Part shown: in pieces, positions 8,552 through 17,124 of the stretch | Numbering within the stretch: the stretch's first letter is position 1 | Layout of the letters: every line of letters starts with the position of its first letter | DNA from: Streptomyces sennicomposti | GTDB lineage: Bacteria; Actinomycetota; Actinomycetes; Streptomycetales; Streptomycetaceae | Reading direction: 5' to 3' | DNA: 64,000 nt | Assembly (NCBI RefSeq): GCF_019890635.1 | Contig: NZ_JAIOAB010000023.1 | Span: 31,726 to 95,725 of the forward strand | Notes under the pieces: model-generated | What the model was told of the DNA's origin: nothing | Databases searched by the model: none | The model's input: only the letters and a program-made list of their open reading frames with translations | Made by a program: the position numbers and the translations under genes

Positions 8552-9979
8552 ATGACGGAAACGGAAAACATCGCCTACGACGTGGTGGTGCTCGGCGCCG
8601 GACCCGTGGGGGAGAACGTCGCCGACCGCACCCGCGCGGCCGGCCTGTCCACCGCCATCGTGGAGAGCGAACTGGTGGGCGGCGAATGCTCGTACTGGGC
8701 GTGCATGCCCAGCAAGGCACTGCTGCGGCCCATCATCGCCCGCGCCGACGCCCGCCGCCTGCCCGGCCTGAGCGAGGCGGTGCGCGGCCCCCTGGACACC
8801 GCGGCCGTCCTCGCCCGCCGCGACGAGTACACCTCCCACTGGCACGACGACGGCCAGGTCGGCTGGGTGGAGGGCATCGGCGCCGACCTGTACCGCGGAC
8901 ACGGCCGGCTGGCCGGTCCGCGCACGGTCACGGTCACCGCACCGGACGGCACGGTCCGCACGCTGACCGCCCGGCACGCCGTCGCCGTGTGCACCGGCAC
9001 CCGCGCCCTGCTGCCCGACCTGCCCGGCATCGAGGACGTCCAGCCGTGGACCAGCCGCGAGGCGACCAGCGCCAAGGAGGTGCCGGGGCGGCTGATCGTG
9101 GTCGGCGGCGGTGTGGTGGCCGCCGAGATGGCCACCGTCTTCCAGGCCCTCGGCTCCGAGGTCACCGTCCTGGTCCGGGGCAAGGGGCTGCTGGCGCGCA
9201 TGGAGCCCTTCGCCGGCGAACTGGTCGCCGACGCCCTCACCGAGGCGGGCGCCGACATCCGCACCGGCACGTCCGTGGAGTCGGTCGCCCGCGAGAACGG
9301 CGCCGTCGTGGCCGTCACCGGCTCCGGCGACCGGATCGAGGCCGACGAGATCCTCTTCGCCACCGGACGCGCCCCGCGCACCGACGACATCGGCCTCGAC
9401 ACCGCCGGCCTGGAGCCGGGCTCCTGGCTGCCCGTGGACGACACGCTGCGCGTCGAGGACACCGACTGGCTGTACGCGTGCGGCGACGTCAACCACCGGG
9501 CGCTCCTCACCCACCAGGGCAAGTACCAGGCGCGGATCGCGGGCGACGCCATCGGCGCCCGCGCCGCCGGCGCCCCGCTGAAGACGGACCCGTGGGGCGC
9601 CCACGCGGCCACCGCCGACCACCACGCCGTCCCGCAGGTCGTCTTCACCGACCCGGAGGCCGCCGCCGTCGGCCTGTCGCTGGCCGAGGCGGAACAGGCC
9701 GGCCACCGGGTCCGCGCCGTCGACGTGGAGATGTCCTCGGTCGCCGGCGCGGGACTGTACGGCGAGGGCTACCGGGGCCGCGCCCGCATGGTCGTCGACC
9801 TGGACGAGGGAATCCTGCGCGGGGTGACGTTCGTCGGCCCCGGCGTCGGCGAACTGCTGCACTCGGCGTCCGTCGCCGTCGCCGGGCAGATCCTCGTGGA
9901 CCGGCTGTGGCACGCGGTCCCGTCCTACCCGACCATCAGCGAGGTGTGGCTGCGCCTGCTGGAGGCATACCGGGGCTGA
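8552..9979 (+). CDS. Pyridine nucleotide-disulfide oxidoreductase (dihydrolipoyl dehydrogenase/mercuric reductase-like)
   Basis: A 475-residue flavoprotein. The FAD motif GAGPVG is at residues 15-20, and the redox-active disulfide is Cys46/Cys51 in GGECSYWACMPSK. The NAD(P) motif GGGVVAAEMA lies mid-protein and the second FAD motif near YACGDVNHRALLTHQGKYQA. The C-terminal dimerisation domain is present, but the family's active-site His-Glu pair is replaced: around LWHAVPSYPTISEVWLRLLE, His aligns with HAVPSYPT and Glu with ISEVW. It belongs to the dihydrolipoyl dehydrogenase/mercuric reductase branch often annotated generically in actinomycetes; no acyltransferase partner is nearby, so its substrate is open. 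Confidence 0.9.
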   Translation: MTETENIAYDVVVLGAGPVGENVADRTRAAGLSTAIVESELVGGECSYWACMPSKALLRPIIARADARRLPGLSEAVRGPLDTAAVLARRDEYTSHWHDDGQVGWVEGIGADLYRGHGRLAGPRTVTVTAPDGTVRTLTARHAVAVCTGTRALLPDLPGIEDVQPWTSREATSAKEVPGRLIVVGGGVVAAEMATVFQALGSEVTVLVRGKGLLARMEPFAGELVADALTEAGADIRTGTSVESVARENGAVVAVTGSGDRIEADEILFATGRAPRTDDIGLDTAGLEPGSWLPVDDTLRVEDTDWLYACGDVNHRALLTHQGKYQARIAGDAIGARAAGAPLKTDPWGAHAATADHHAVPQVVFTDPEAAAVGLSLAEAEQAGHRVRAVDVEMSSVAGAGLYGEGYRGRARMVVDLDEGILRGVTFVGPGVGELLHSASVAVAGQILVDRLWHAVPSYPTISEVWLRLLEAYRG

Positions 9980-9989
9980 ATTCGCCTTT

Positions 9990-10637
9990 TCAGCCCGGGA
10001 GTTCGAAGCCGAGGGCGCGGGCGGCCGCCTCCGGGGTCGGCTGCGTCCAGCGGGCGGCCATGGCCTCGTTCGAGGCGAGCGAGCGCGGCTCGGCCCGGTC
10101 GACATACAGGACGCCGTCGAGGTGGTCGGTCTCGTGCTGCACGATACGGGCCGGCCAGCCGGTGAACACCTCGTCCACCGCACGGCCGTGCTCGTCCCGC
10201 GCGCGCAGCCGCACCTCGGCGTGGCGCGCCACCACCGCCTGCCAGCCCGGCACGCTCAGACAGCCCTCGAAGAACGCGGCCCGGCGCGCGCCGACCGGTT
10301 CGTACGACGGGTTGACCAGCACCCGGAACGGCTGCGGCACGCGCTCGCGGGCGACCCGCACCTCCTCGGGCACCGGCGCCGGGTCCTCGATCACCGCGAT
10401 CCGCAGCCCCACGCCCACCTGTACGGCGGCCAGTCCCACACCCGGCGCCGTGCGCATGGTGACCCGCAGCGCCTGCACGAACCGGGCCAGCAACTCGGGC
10501 GCCAACTGCCCGTCGTACGACTCGGCGGGGCGGCGCAGCACGGGGTCGCCGGCGGAGACGATGGGCAACGGGCCGTCTGCGGCGAGGAGTTCCTCGACCT
10601 GCTCGGCAAGGGGCGTACGCGCACTCGGAGAAGCCAT
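9990..10637 (-). CDS. def: Peptide deformylase
   Basis: A 215-residue protein with all three deformylase motifs: GVGLAAVQ at residues 66-73, EGCLS at 124-128 (Cys126 metal ligand) and QHETDH at 167-172 (the HExxH metal and catalytic residues, with Thr-Asp as xx). It removes the N-formyl group from nascent proteins. It is longer than the E. coli enzyme because of an N-terminal extension and a short tail, as is usual for actinomycete paralogues. The start at 10637 follows the conserved N-terminal pattern. Confidence 0.95.
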   Translation of the reverse strand: MASPSARTPLAEQVEELLAADGPLPIVSAGDPVLRRPAESYDGQLAPELLARFVQALRVTMRTAPGVGLAAVQVGVGLRIAVIEDPAPVPEEVRVARERVPQPFRVLVNPSYEPVGARRAAFFEGCLSVPGWQAVVARHAEVRLRARDEHGRAVDEVFTGWPARIVQHETDHLDGVLYVDRAEPRSLASNEAMAARWTQPTPEAAARALGFELPG

Positions 10638-10769
10638 CGCGCCAGCATGCCACGGCCCGCCCCCCGGCCCGCCGACGCCCGCGTGAACGCGCGGCGGCGT
10701 GCCCGGCGGCGTGCCCGGTGGCGTGCAGTAGCGTGGTGCGACACGCCGACGCCGGAGGGAGACACGGAC

Positions 10770-11534
10770 ATGGTGGCGCAGCACCGGCGGGGAGCCGCCC
10801 GGCGTGGCCAGGGCCAGTTGGAGGGCCAGGTCCTCGGCGCGCTGCGCGAGGCGGACGGCCCGGTCACCGCGGCCTGGGTGCAGGAACGCCTCGGCGGCGA
10901 CCTCGCCTACACCACCGTCGTCACCATCCTCACCCGGCTGCTCGCCAAGGACGTGGTCTCCCGCGAGCGCCGGGGCCGCTCCTTCGTATGGACGCCGACC
11001 GCGGACGTCGCCCGGCTCGCGGCGCTGCGGATGCGCCGCCTGCTGGACGGCGAACGCGACCGCGAGGCCGTCCTCGCCAGCTTCGTCACCGCCCTGCCCC
11101 CGGGCGACGAACAGGTACTGCGCGCCCTGCTCGACACGGCGGCCGAACCGACGGCGGACCCACCGACCACACCGCTGCCCGCGCCGGCGGACCGGGGGAG
11201 TACCGGGGCGGCGGGCCGGACGGAGGCCGAGGCGGCGGGCCGGACGGAGGCCGAGGCGGCGGGCCGGGCGAGTGCCGAGGCGGCGGGCCGGACGGCGGAC
11301 GAGGCGGGCGACCGAGCGGTCGGGACGGCGGCCGAGGCGGGCGGCCTGGTCGTCCGGACGGAGGACGAGGCGGGCGGCCTGGTCGTCCGGACGGAGGCCG
11401 AGGCGGGCGGTCAGGTCGTCCGGACGGAGGCCGAGGCGGGCGGTCAGGTCGTCGGCACGGAGGACGAGGCGGGTGGCCGTCGCGGTGCGGCCCGCGGGGC
11501 CGAGACGGGCGGCCGCCGAGAGGAGCGCCGGTGA
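10770..11534 (+). CDS. BlaI/MecI/CopY-type transcriptional repressor with repeat tail
   Basis: A 254-residue protein. Residues about 15-80 form a winged helix of the BlaI/MecI type (GQVLGALREADGPVTAAWVQ, YTTVVTILTRLLAKDVVSRE, GRSFVWTPT), followed by the dimerisation helices. Residues from about 145 on are low-complexity: four 8-residue AAGRTEAE-like and four 11-residue GGLVVRTEDEA-like repeats, an addition not typical of the family. GGAGGGAGA precedes the ATG. The M56 peptidase gene follows 116 bp downstream, forming the usual sensor-protease/repressor pair. Confidence 0.88.
   Translation: MVAQHRRGAARRGQGQLEGQVLGALREADGPVTAAWVQERLGGDLAYTTVVTILTRLLAKDVVSRERRGRSFVWTPTADVARLAALRMRRLLDGERDREAVLASFVTALPPGDEQVLRALLDTAAEPTADPPTTPLPAPADRGSTGAAGRTEAEAAGRTEAEAAGRASAEAAGRTADEAGDRAVGTAAEAGGLVVRTEDEAGGLVVRTEAEAGGQVVRTEAEAGGQVVGTEDEAGGRRGAARGAETGGRREERR
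11207..11467 (+). repeat. Two tandem repeat blocks in the BlaI tail (4 x 24 bp, 4 x 33 bp)
   Basis: Four 24-bp units occupy 11207-11302 (first two identical, last two diverged). Four 33-bp units occupy 11336-11467 (unit starts 11336, 11369, 11402, 11435). Both are in frame and encode Ala/Gly/Glu/Arg-rich 8- and 11-residue repeats. The 33-bp unit contains the core of the 24-bp unit (GGACGGAGGCCGA), so the blocks share an origin. Confidence 0.85.
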
Positions 11535-11650
11535 CCGGCGGGCCGGCCCGGCGAGCGGCGCGGGCGGCGGCGGCCACGCCGATCACCCGATTGACGCCCG
11601 CCACCGCCACCGCCCCCGCCGCAGGCGACACCGTGGAGGGCTGAGACGGC

Positions 11651-12643
11651 GTGGGGATCTTCGTCTTTCTGCCGCTGGTGCTGCCGCTGACCGCCTGGCC
11701 GGTGGCCCGGCTGGCCGAGCTGCATCTGCATCCGCGCACCGCCACCCGGCTGCTGACCGCGGTGGCGGTGGTCATGTCCGTGTGCAGCACGCTCTGCCTC
11801 GCACTGCTCATGGTGGTCGGCACCGCGCAACTGCCCGGCAACCCGCTGCCGGACGGCTGGTCCGACCCCGAGGTGCGCGCGGCCGTCCCGTACGACGGCA
11901 TCGCCGGCCGCGCGGCGATCCCCGCCCTGGCCGCGGTCGCGACGGCCTGCGGCCGCACCCTGTGGCGGCACCGGCGGGTCACCCGGCGCGCCCGGCGGGC
12001 GCTGAGCGGGCTCCCCGGTCGGCGTGTCGTCGTACTGCCCGACGACACGCCGTACGCGTACGCACTGCCCGGTGGTCCCGGTGGTCCCGGTGGTCCCGGT
12101 GGTCCCGGTGGTCCCGGTGGTCCCGGTGGTTCCGACGGTTCCGGCAGGATCGTCGTCACCACCGCCCTGCTCGCCGGTCTCCGGCCCGCCGAACGGCGCG
12201 CCCTGTTCGCGCACGAACGCGCCCACCTGGCCGCCCGGCACCACCGCCACCTGCTCGCCGTCCATCTGGCGGCCCGCGCCAACCCGTTCCTGCGCCCGCT
12301 GCGCTCCGCCGTCCTCTACACCGCCGAGCGATGGGCCGACGAGGCGGCGGCGCAGGCGGTCGGCGACCGGCGCGCGGTGGCCCGCGCGATCGGCAAGGCG
12401 GCGCTGCTGACGCCCGCTGCGCCCGCGCCCACCCTCCCCGCGCTGGCCGCCGTGGGACCGGTGCCGCGCCGCGTCGCGGCCCTGCTGGCGCCCGCGCCCG
12501 CCGTACGGCGCTGGCCACCGGTGTGCACGGCGGTCGGCGCCGCCGCGTGGGGCGCCGCGGCCGGTACGGCGGTCTCCGCGATGTCCTCGGCGAACTCCGC
12601 GGTCACCCTGTTCCTCACCCTGTACGCCGCGACGCCCCTGTGA
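11651..12643 (+). CDS. M56 (BlaR1-like) family membrane metallopeptidase
   Basis: A 330-residue membrane protein starting at GTG 11651. It has N-terminal hydrophobic helices (FVFLPLVLPLTAWPVARLAE and LLTAVAVVMSVCSTLCLALL) and a cytoplasmic loop. The M56 zinc motif HERAH lies in ALFAHERAHLAARHHRH near residue 193, and further helices follow at the C-terminus. M56 peptidases next to BlaI-type repressors relay an extracytoplasmic signal by proteolysis. A Pro-Gly-Gly repeat interrupts the loop just before the peptidase core. No beta-lactam-sensor domain follows, so the signal is unknown. Confidence 0.87.
   Translation: MGIFVFLPLVLPLTAWPVARLAELHLHPRTATRLLTAVAVVMSVCSTLCLALLMVVGTAQLPGNPLPDGWSDPEVRAAVPYDGIAGRAAIPALAAVATACGRTLWRHRRVTRRARRALSGLPGRRVVVLPDDTPYAYALPGGPGGPGGPGGPGGPGGPGGSDGSGRIVVTTALLAGLRPAERRALFAHERAHLAARHHRHLLAVHLAARANPFLRPLRSAVLYTAERWADEAAAQAVGDRRAVARAIGKAALLTPAAPAPTLPALAAVGPVPRRVAALLAPAPAVRRWPPVCTAVGAAAWGAAAGTAVSAMSSANSAVTLFLTLYAATPL
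12068..12130 (+). repeat. (CCCGGTGGT)7 minisatellite in the M56 gene
   Basis: Seven consecutive 9-bp CCCGGTGGT units encode (Pro-Gly-Gly)7, a collagen-like flexible segment directly before the M56 catalytic core. Repeat number could vary without loss of frame. Confidence 0.93.
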
Positions 12644-12766
12644 GGTTCCCGGGGACTCACCCACCCCCAGAACCTACGTGCGCCTACGCGACCGGGGAGC
12701 CCCCAGAGCGGCCCACACGTCTCCGCGGCCCCACACGCCCCCGCGACTTACGCGCGCCGCCGGGAC

Positions 12767-13117
12767 CTACACCTCCTCGAACTCGCCCGCGAGCGCGGAG
12801 GCGATCCGCAGATGGGTGGCGGCCTCCTCGTGCCGCCCCTGTCGCTGGAGCGTGCGGCCGAGCATCAGCCGGGCGTAGGACTCCACCGGGTCGCGCTCCA
12901 CGATGAGGCGCAACTCGGCCTCGGCGCGGTGCAGTTGGGCGGAGTGGTAGTAGGCGCGCGCCAGCAGCAGCCGGGGGCCGGTCTGCTCGGGCACCTCCTC
13001 GACCAGCCCGTCCAGGACCCGCGCCGCACCGGCGTAGTTCCGGGCGTCGAAGAACATCCGGGCCCGCTCCCAGCGCTCGGCCGCGGTTCCGTGGTCGTAG
13101 TACGTCGTCGTCTTCAC
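12767..13117 (-). CDS. Small tetratricopeptide-repeat protein
   Basis: A 116-residue protein made almost wholly of TPR helices (ARMFFDARNYAGAARVLDGL, AYYHSAQLHRAEAELRLIVE, YARLMLGRTLQRQGRHEEAA), about three repeats. The GTG at 13117 is chosen because GGAGG stands just upstream and the upstream in-frame residues are Arg-rich and atypical. TPR proteins of this size are adaptors; a partner is not evident here. It is convergent with the M56 gene and divergent from pirin. Confidence 0.85.
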   Translation of the reverse strand: MKTTTYYDHGTAAERWERARMFFDARNYAGAARVLDGLVEEVPEQTGPRLLLARAYYHSAQLHRAEAELRLIVERDPVESYARLMLGRTLQRQGRHEEAATHLRIASALAGEFEEV

Positions 13118-13282
13118 TTCCGACCTCCTTCGACGCCCACAACCGACCCGATTGGTTGAATATTCCACTATCACGCGAGGGTGGGCCCGGAGGCCCGGTC
13201 ATCGGCAGGGCGGCCCCGACGCCGGCCCGCGCCGCGCCCGGCGCGCTGACGCGACGACCCGCGCGGGTCTAGGTTGGGACCC

Positions 13283-14248
13283 ATGAGCAACCTTGATCGC
13301 CAGGCGGTGCCGGCGGTGTGCGGCGGCCGCGGGTTCGTGGTGGCGGAGCCCGTGCGCGAGCTCCTCAGCCCGCGCCGGGTCCAGCTCGGCGAGTCCACCG
13401 AGGTCCGCCGGCTGCTGCCCAACCTGGGCCGCCGCATGGTCGGCGCCTGGTGCTTCGTCGACCACTACGGTCCCGACGACATCGCCGACGAGCCCGGCAT
13501 GCAGGTGCCGCCGCACCCGCACATGGGTCTGCAGACGGTGAGCTGGCTGAAGGAGGGCGAGGTGCTGCACCGCGACTCGACCGGCAGCCTGCAGACGATC
13601 CGCCCCGGCGAGCTGGGCCTGATGACCTCCGGCCGGGCCATCAGCCACTCCGAGGAGAGCCCCAGGCCGCACGCGCGTCTCCTGCACGGAGCGCAACTGT
13701 GGGTCGCCCTGCCCGACGCCCACCGGCACACCGACCCGCACTTCGAACACCACGCCGACCTGCCGACCGTCACGGCGCCGGGCCTGAGGGCCACGCTGCT
13801 CCTCGGGGACCTCGACGGCGCGAGGTCGCCGGGCACGGCGTACACCCCGATCGTGGGCGCCGACCTCGCGCTGTCCCGGGACGCGGACGTGCGCCTGCCC
13901 CTGGATCCGGACTTCGAGTACGCCGTCCTGTCCATGTCCGGCGAGGCCCACGTCGACGGCGTCCCGGTCCTGCCCGGCTCGATGCTCTACCTCGGCTGCG
14001 GCCGCACCGAACTCCCCCTGCGCGCCGACGCGGACGCGTCCGTGATGCTCCTGGGCGGCGAACCGTTCGAGGAGGAGCTGATCATGTTCTGGAACTGGAT
14101 CGGCCGCAGCCAACAGGAGATCGAACAGGCCCGCCGCGACTGGATGGACGGGACACGATTCGGGGAGGTGAAGGGGTACGACGGGGCTCCGCTGCCGGCC
14201 CCCGAACTGCCGGCGTTGCCGCTGAAGCCGCGTGGACGGGTGCGCTGA
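13283..14248 (+). CDS. Pirin family protein
   Basis: A 321-residue bicupin. The N-terminal cupin carries the pirin metal-site pattern PPHPHMGLQTVSWLKEGEVL with His residues, then SGRAISHSEES (a His) and later Glu. The C-terminal cupin (ALSRDADVRLPLDPDFEYAV) and the typical end, FWNWIGRSQQEIEQARRDWM, are present. Pirins are iron-binding proteins, some with quercetinase activity; the role here is not predictable. The ATG at 13283 is preferred over an in-frame TTG at 13274. Confidence 0.93.
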   Translation: MSNLDRQAVPAVCGGRGFVVAEPVRELLSPRRVQLGESTEVRRLLPNLGRRMVGAWCFVDHYGPDDIADEPGMQVPPHPHMGLQTVSWLKEGEVLHRDSTGSLQTIRPGELGLMTSGRAISHSEESPRPHARLLHGAQLWVALPDAHRHTDPHFEHHADLPTVTAPGLRATLLLGDLDGARSPGTAYTPIVGADLALSRDADVRLPLDPDFEYAVLSMSGEAHVDGVPVLPGSMLYLGCGRTELPLRADADASVMLLGGEPFEEELIMFWNWIGRSQQEIEQARRDWMDGTRFGEVKGYDGAPLPAPELPALPLKPRGRVR

Positions 14249-14376
14249 CCTGGCCAAACGCCTGGGCGTCGGCGGTGGTCGACAGGGGAGGGCTCGCCGA
14301 GTCGTGCCGCTCGTTTCGCGACCCCCGTGCACCCATGCCTCGCTGACGACGGCGGGGTGTGCGGTGGAGTGTTCGG

Positions 14377-15321
14377 TCAGCGGGCGAGGCGGGGGAAGAG
14401 CGCCTCGGCGTTGCGGCGGTCGACGGCCTCGGCCTGGCCCGGGGTGAAGTCCGGGTAGGTCTCCAGGAAGTGGTTGTAGTAGGAGCCGGCCTCCTGCGGC
14501 GCGAACGGCCAGTCGCTGCCGTACAGGACGTGGCCGGGCTCGGCGAAGGCGAGCAGGGCCGGCAGGGCGGAGGGACTGGCGGACAGGGCGGTGTCGAAGT
14601 AGAACCGCTTCAGGTCGCGCAGGATGTCGTCCGCCTCGCGGCTGCGGTCCACGACGGTGGAGGTCAGGCCGGAGAAGCGGTAGGCGGCGTAGGGCAGGAA
14701 ACCGCCGCCGTGCGACAGGATGACGCGCACGTCGCGGTACCGGTCCATGACGCCGTTGAGCACCATGTTCAGCGCGGTGCGGGTGGTGTCGAAGACGTAG
14801 TCCGCGAGCGGGGCGGGCGTGCCGGACAGCAGCGTCATCGGGGGCTGCGCGGGGTGGACGAAGACGTTCGCCGAGCGGCGGTCCAGCTCGGCCCACAACG
14901 GCTCGAAGTCCGGGTCGCCGAGGTACTTGCCGTGGGCGTTGGACATCAGGACCACGCCGTCGGCGCCCAGGACGTCGAGCGCGTACACGGCCTCGGCGAC
15001 GGCGCCGTCCACGTCGGGAAGCGGGATGCCGGCGAAGTGCCCGAAGCGGTCGGGGTGGTCCTTGACGACCTCGGCGCCGTACTCGTTGACGGCGCGGGCC
15101 AGGCCGCGGGCGTCGGCGTCGTCGCCGAGGTGGACGCCGGGCGCGGTGACGGACAGGACGCCGGTGGCGATGCCCTGGTCGTCCATCATCGCGATCGCGC
15201 TCCCGGGGCTCCAGGCCGGGATGGCCCAGCCGCCGGAGTCCAGTCCGCGCGCGGCCAGGGTCTCGGCCCAGACCGGCGGGACGATGTGCTGGTGGACGTC
15301 GATGCGTTCCGGGAAGTCCAT
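14377..15321 (-). CDS. Amidohydrolase-2 family metal-dependent hydrolase/decarboxylase (ACMSD-like)
   Basis: A 314-residue protein with the N-terminal metal motif RIDVHQHIVPP (HxH at residues about 10-12). Later His residues are in FVHPAQPP and LSHGGGFLPYAAYRF, and an Asp in LYGSDWPFAPQEA. These residues define the amidohydrolase-2 family, which includes aromatic-acid decarboxylases and related C-C hydrolases. The start at 15321 was chosen because the family N-terminus begins there. It is divergent from a MarR gene across a 14-bp palindrome, so it is probably a MarR-controlled catabolic enzyme. Confidence 0.88.
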   Translation of the reverse strand: MDFPERIDVHQHIVPPVWAETLAARGLDSGGWAIPAWSPGSAIAMMDDQGIATGVLSVTAPGVHLGDDADARGLARAVNEYGAEVVKDHPDRFGHFAGIPLPDVDGAVAEAVYALDVLGADGVVLMSNAHGKYLGDPDFEPLWAELDRRSANVFVHPAQPPMTLLSGTPAPLADYVFDTTRTALNMVLNGVMDRYRDVRVILSHGGGFLPYAAYRFSGLTSTVVDRSREADDILRDLKRFYFDTALSASPSALPALLAFAEPGHVLYGSDWPFAPQEAGSYYNHFLETYPDFTPGQAEAVDRRNAEALFPRLAR

Positions 15322-15340
15322 GACTCGAAGTCTCCTAAAG

Positions 15341-15375
15341 ATTAGCTTGCTAATGACTTCATTCGGTAAGCTAAC
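15341..15375. promoter_or_regulatory. MarR-type operator between amidohydrolase and marR genes
   Basis: The 14-bp inverted repeat ATTAGCTTGCTAAT (15341-15354) is perfect except for its 2-bp centre. A related site, GTAAGCTAAC (15366-15375), ends 4 bp before the MarR start codon. TTAGC/GCTAA arms in AT-rich DNA stand out sharply from the GC-rich surroundings and fit a MarR dimer site controlling both divergent genes. Confidence 0.8.
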
Positions 15376-15379
15376 AGCC

Positions 15380-15910
15380 ATGGGCGAGAGGAACAAGCAC
15401 GAAGCGGGCGACCACCAGGACCCGACCGGGGGCGAGGCGGGCGTCAGGGAGCTGGCGCAGGCCGCTGACCGGCTGTTCTATGCCATGCGCCGCTCACGGG
15501 CGGCCACCGTCGGGCGCTCCGGCGCCGGGCTCTCCATGGCGCAGCTCACCCTGCTGGAACCCCTGTCCGAGGACGCCGGCGGCGACGGGCTGCCGGTCGG
15601 CAAGCTCGCCGCCGTCGCCGAGGTCAGCGTCCCCACGGCCACCCGCATGCTCAAACAGCTCGAAGCGGCAGGCGTGGTCACCCGGCAGCGCTCCCCGCAC
15701 GACGACCGCCAGGTCCTCGTCCGCCTCACCGCGGACGGCGCCGACCGGCTCGCGGCGATGCGGACGGAACTGCGGGCACGCCAGTCAGAGGCGCTCGCGC
15801 ACTTCACGCCGCTGGAACGCCGCGAACTCGCCGCTCAGCTCCAGCGTCTCGCCGGCGTCATCGGCGACACCGTCCCGCGCCCCGGCGGGAGACAGACCGG
15901 ACAGCGCTGA
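15380..15910 (+). CDS. MarR family transcriptional regulator
   Basis: A 176-residue protein with the MarR winged helix: LSMAQLTLLEPLSED, then VGKLAAVAEVSVPTATRMLK (recognition helix), and the wing VTRQRSPHDDRQVLVRLTAD containing the family DxR signature. A dimerisation helix follows at the C-terminus. The gene is divergent from the amidohydrolase and is probably autoregulated through the adjacent palindromes. Confidence 0.93.
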   Translation: MGERNKHEAGDHQDPTGGEAGVRELAQAADRLFYAMRRSRAATVGRSGAGLSMAQLTLLEPLSEDAGGDGLPVGKLAAVAEVSVPTATRMLKQLEAAGVVTRQRSPHDDRQVLVRLTADGADRLAAMRTELRARQSEALAHFTPLERRELAAQLQRLAGVIGDTVPRPGGRQTGQR

Positions 15911-16021
15911 CGCCGCTGCCGGGACCGGGGCGCCCGCACCCGCCGTGACGGCGTGATGGCCGGTCGATTTCTCTCCTACAGGACTGAGAACGCCGTGCGC
16001 CCGCCTCATGAACGCATGAGG

Positions 16022-16951
16022 TCAGCGGGGCGGGCGGATCGGTTTCGCAGGGGAGGTTCCCGGTGCCGTCCAACTGGCGAGGACTCTGAGGCGGTCCTCC
16101 GAGACGGTGCCGGGCTCGGCCGTGTAGACGATCAGGTCGTGGACGGCCCGTTGAGGCAGGGGCAGGTCCAGGGAGCGGAAGGTCATCTCCACACGGCCGA
16201 CTTCGGGATGGTTCAGCCGCTTGACGCCTTCGTGACGGATGCGGACGTCGTGGCTGGCCCACAGGGTGCGGAAGTCGGGGCTGAGCGAGGACAGTTCGCC
16301 GACGAGGTCGCGCAGCGCCCGGTCGTGGGGTTCACGTCCGGCTTCGGCGCGGAGCACCGCGACCGTGGCTCTCGCGCCTTCCTCCCAGTCGGCGAAGAAG
16401 TCGCGGGAACCGGGGTCGAGGAAGAAGTAACGGGGGAAGTTGGCGCAGCCGCGGTCGCCGGTGGTGTCGCTGTCGAACATCGGTGAGTAAAGGGCCCTGC
16501 ACAGCGCGTTGCTCGCGACGATGTCCAGACGGCCGGTGCGTACGAAGGCGGGGGCCATGGTCATGGAGTCCACCATCCACTGGACGGGAGGCGGGATCTC
16601 GACGTCCTTGCGGCGGTGCGACCTGCGGCGGGCGGGGCGAGCCGCTCTGGCCAGCTCGAGCAGATAGGTGCGCTCGTCCTCGTCGAGGAGCAAAGCCCGC
16701 GCGACCGCTTCCAGCACGTCCTCGGAGACACCGCTGATGTGGCCCTTCTCCAGCCGTGTGTACCACTCGGTGCTCACGCCGGCGAGGGCCGCGACCTCCT
16801 CGCGCCGCAGTCCCGGAACCCGGCGGCGTCGGCCGGTGGGCAGTCCGACCCGCTCCGGGACGAGCTTGGCGCGTCGGCTGACGAGGAAGCCGCGGATGTC
16901 CGAGCGGTTGTCCGTGTGACTCCCGGTGTGGTTTCCGGACGGAGGGTTCAT
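16022..16951 (-). CDS. XRE-family regulator with MmyB-like C-terminal domain
   Basis: A 309-residue protein. Residues about 20-100 hold an XRE helix-turn-helix with the actinomycete signature RRRRVPGLRREEVAALAGVS and TEWYTRLEKGHISGVSEDVL. The remainder is the MmyB-like ligand-binding domain (VQWMVDSMTMAPAFVRTGRL, DIVASNALCRALYSPMF). This group is typically autorepressing and controls an adjacent divergent oxidoreductase, here the SDR gene at 17125. Confidence 0.92.
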   Translation of the reverse strand: MNPPSGNHTGSHTDNRSDIRGFLVSRRAKLVPERVGLPTGRRRRVPGLRREEVAALAGVSTEWYTRLEKGHISGVSEDVLEAVARALLLDEDERTYLLELARAARPARRRSHRRKDVEIPPPVQWMVDSMTMAPAFVRTGRLDIVASNALCRALYSPMFDSDTTGDRGCANFPRYFFLDPGSRDFFADWEEGARATVAVLRAEAGREPHDRALRDLVGELSSLSPDFRTLWASHDVRIRHEGVKRLNHPEVGRVEMTFRSLDLPLPQRAVHDLIVYTAEPGTVSEDRLRVLASWTAPGTSPAKPIRPPR

Positions 16952-17124
16952 TCGCCCACGGTACCCATGGTCCGGCCGGCGGAGAGAGGTTGCGTCTGTA
17001 CCCCCCATGAACGCGACCTTCCCCGCCGCTGACGGCGCCGGTTGCATGGGGCCGGCGGACTTGAACGGCACTCCTTCACCGAGGGCCGCCGTCCGCCGTC
17101 CCCCATCCCCGCCTTAGGAGGAGC

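Noticed and set aside
11207..11467. Possible CRISPR-like array
   Set aside because: The repeats are directly adjacent, in frame and without unique spacers; no cas gene is in the window.
11531..11644. A 37-codon GTG frame overlapping the BlaI stop
   Set aside because: Ala/Thr/Arg-rich, no ribosome site beyond the overlap, no hydrophobic or conserved feature; too weak to call a gene.
16005..16020. CTCATG-AACG-CATGAG inverted repeat between the MarR and XRE genes
   Set aside because: The stem is only 6 bp and lies at the end of two convergent genes; a weak hairpin at best and not clearly a terminator or operator.
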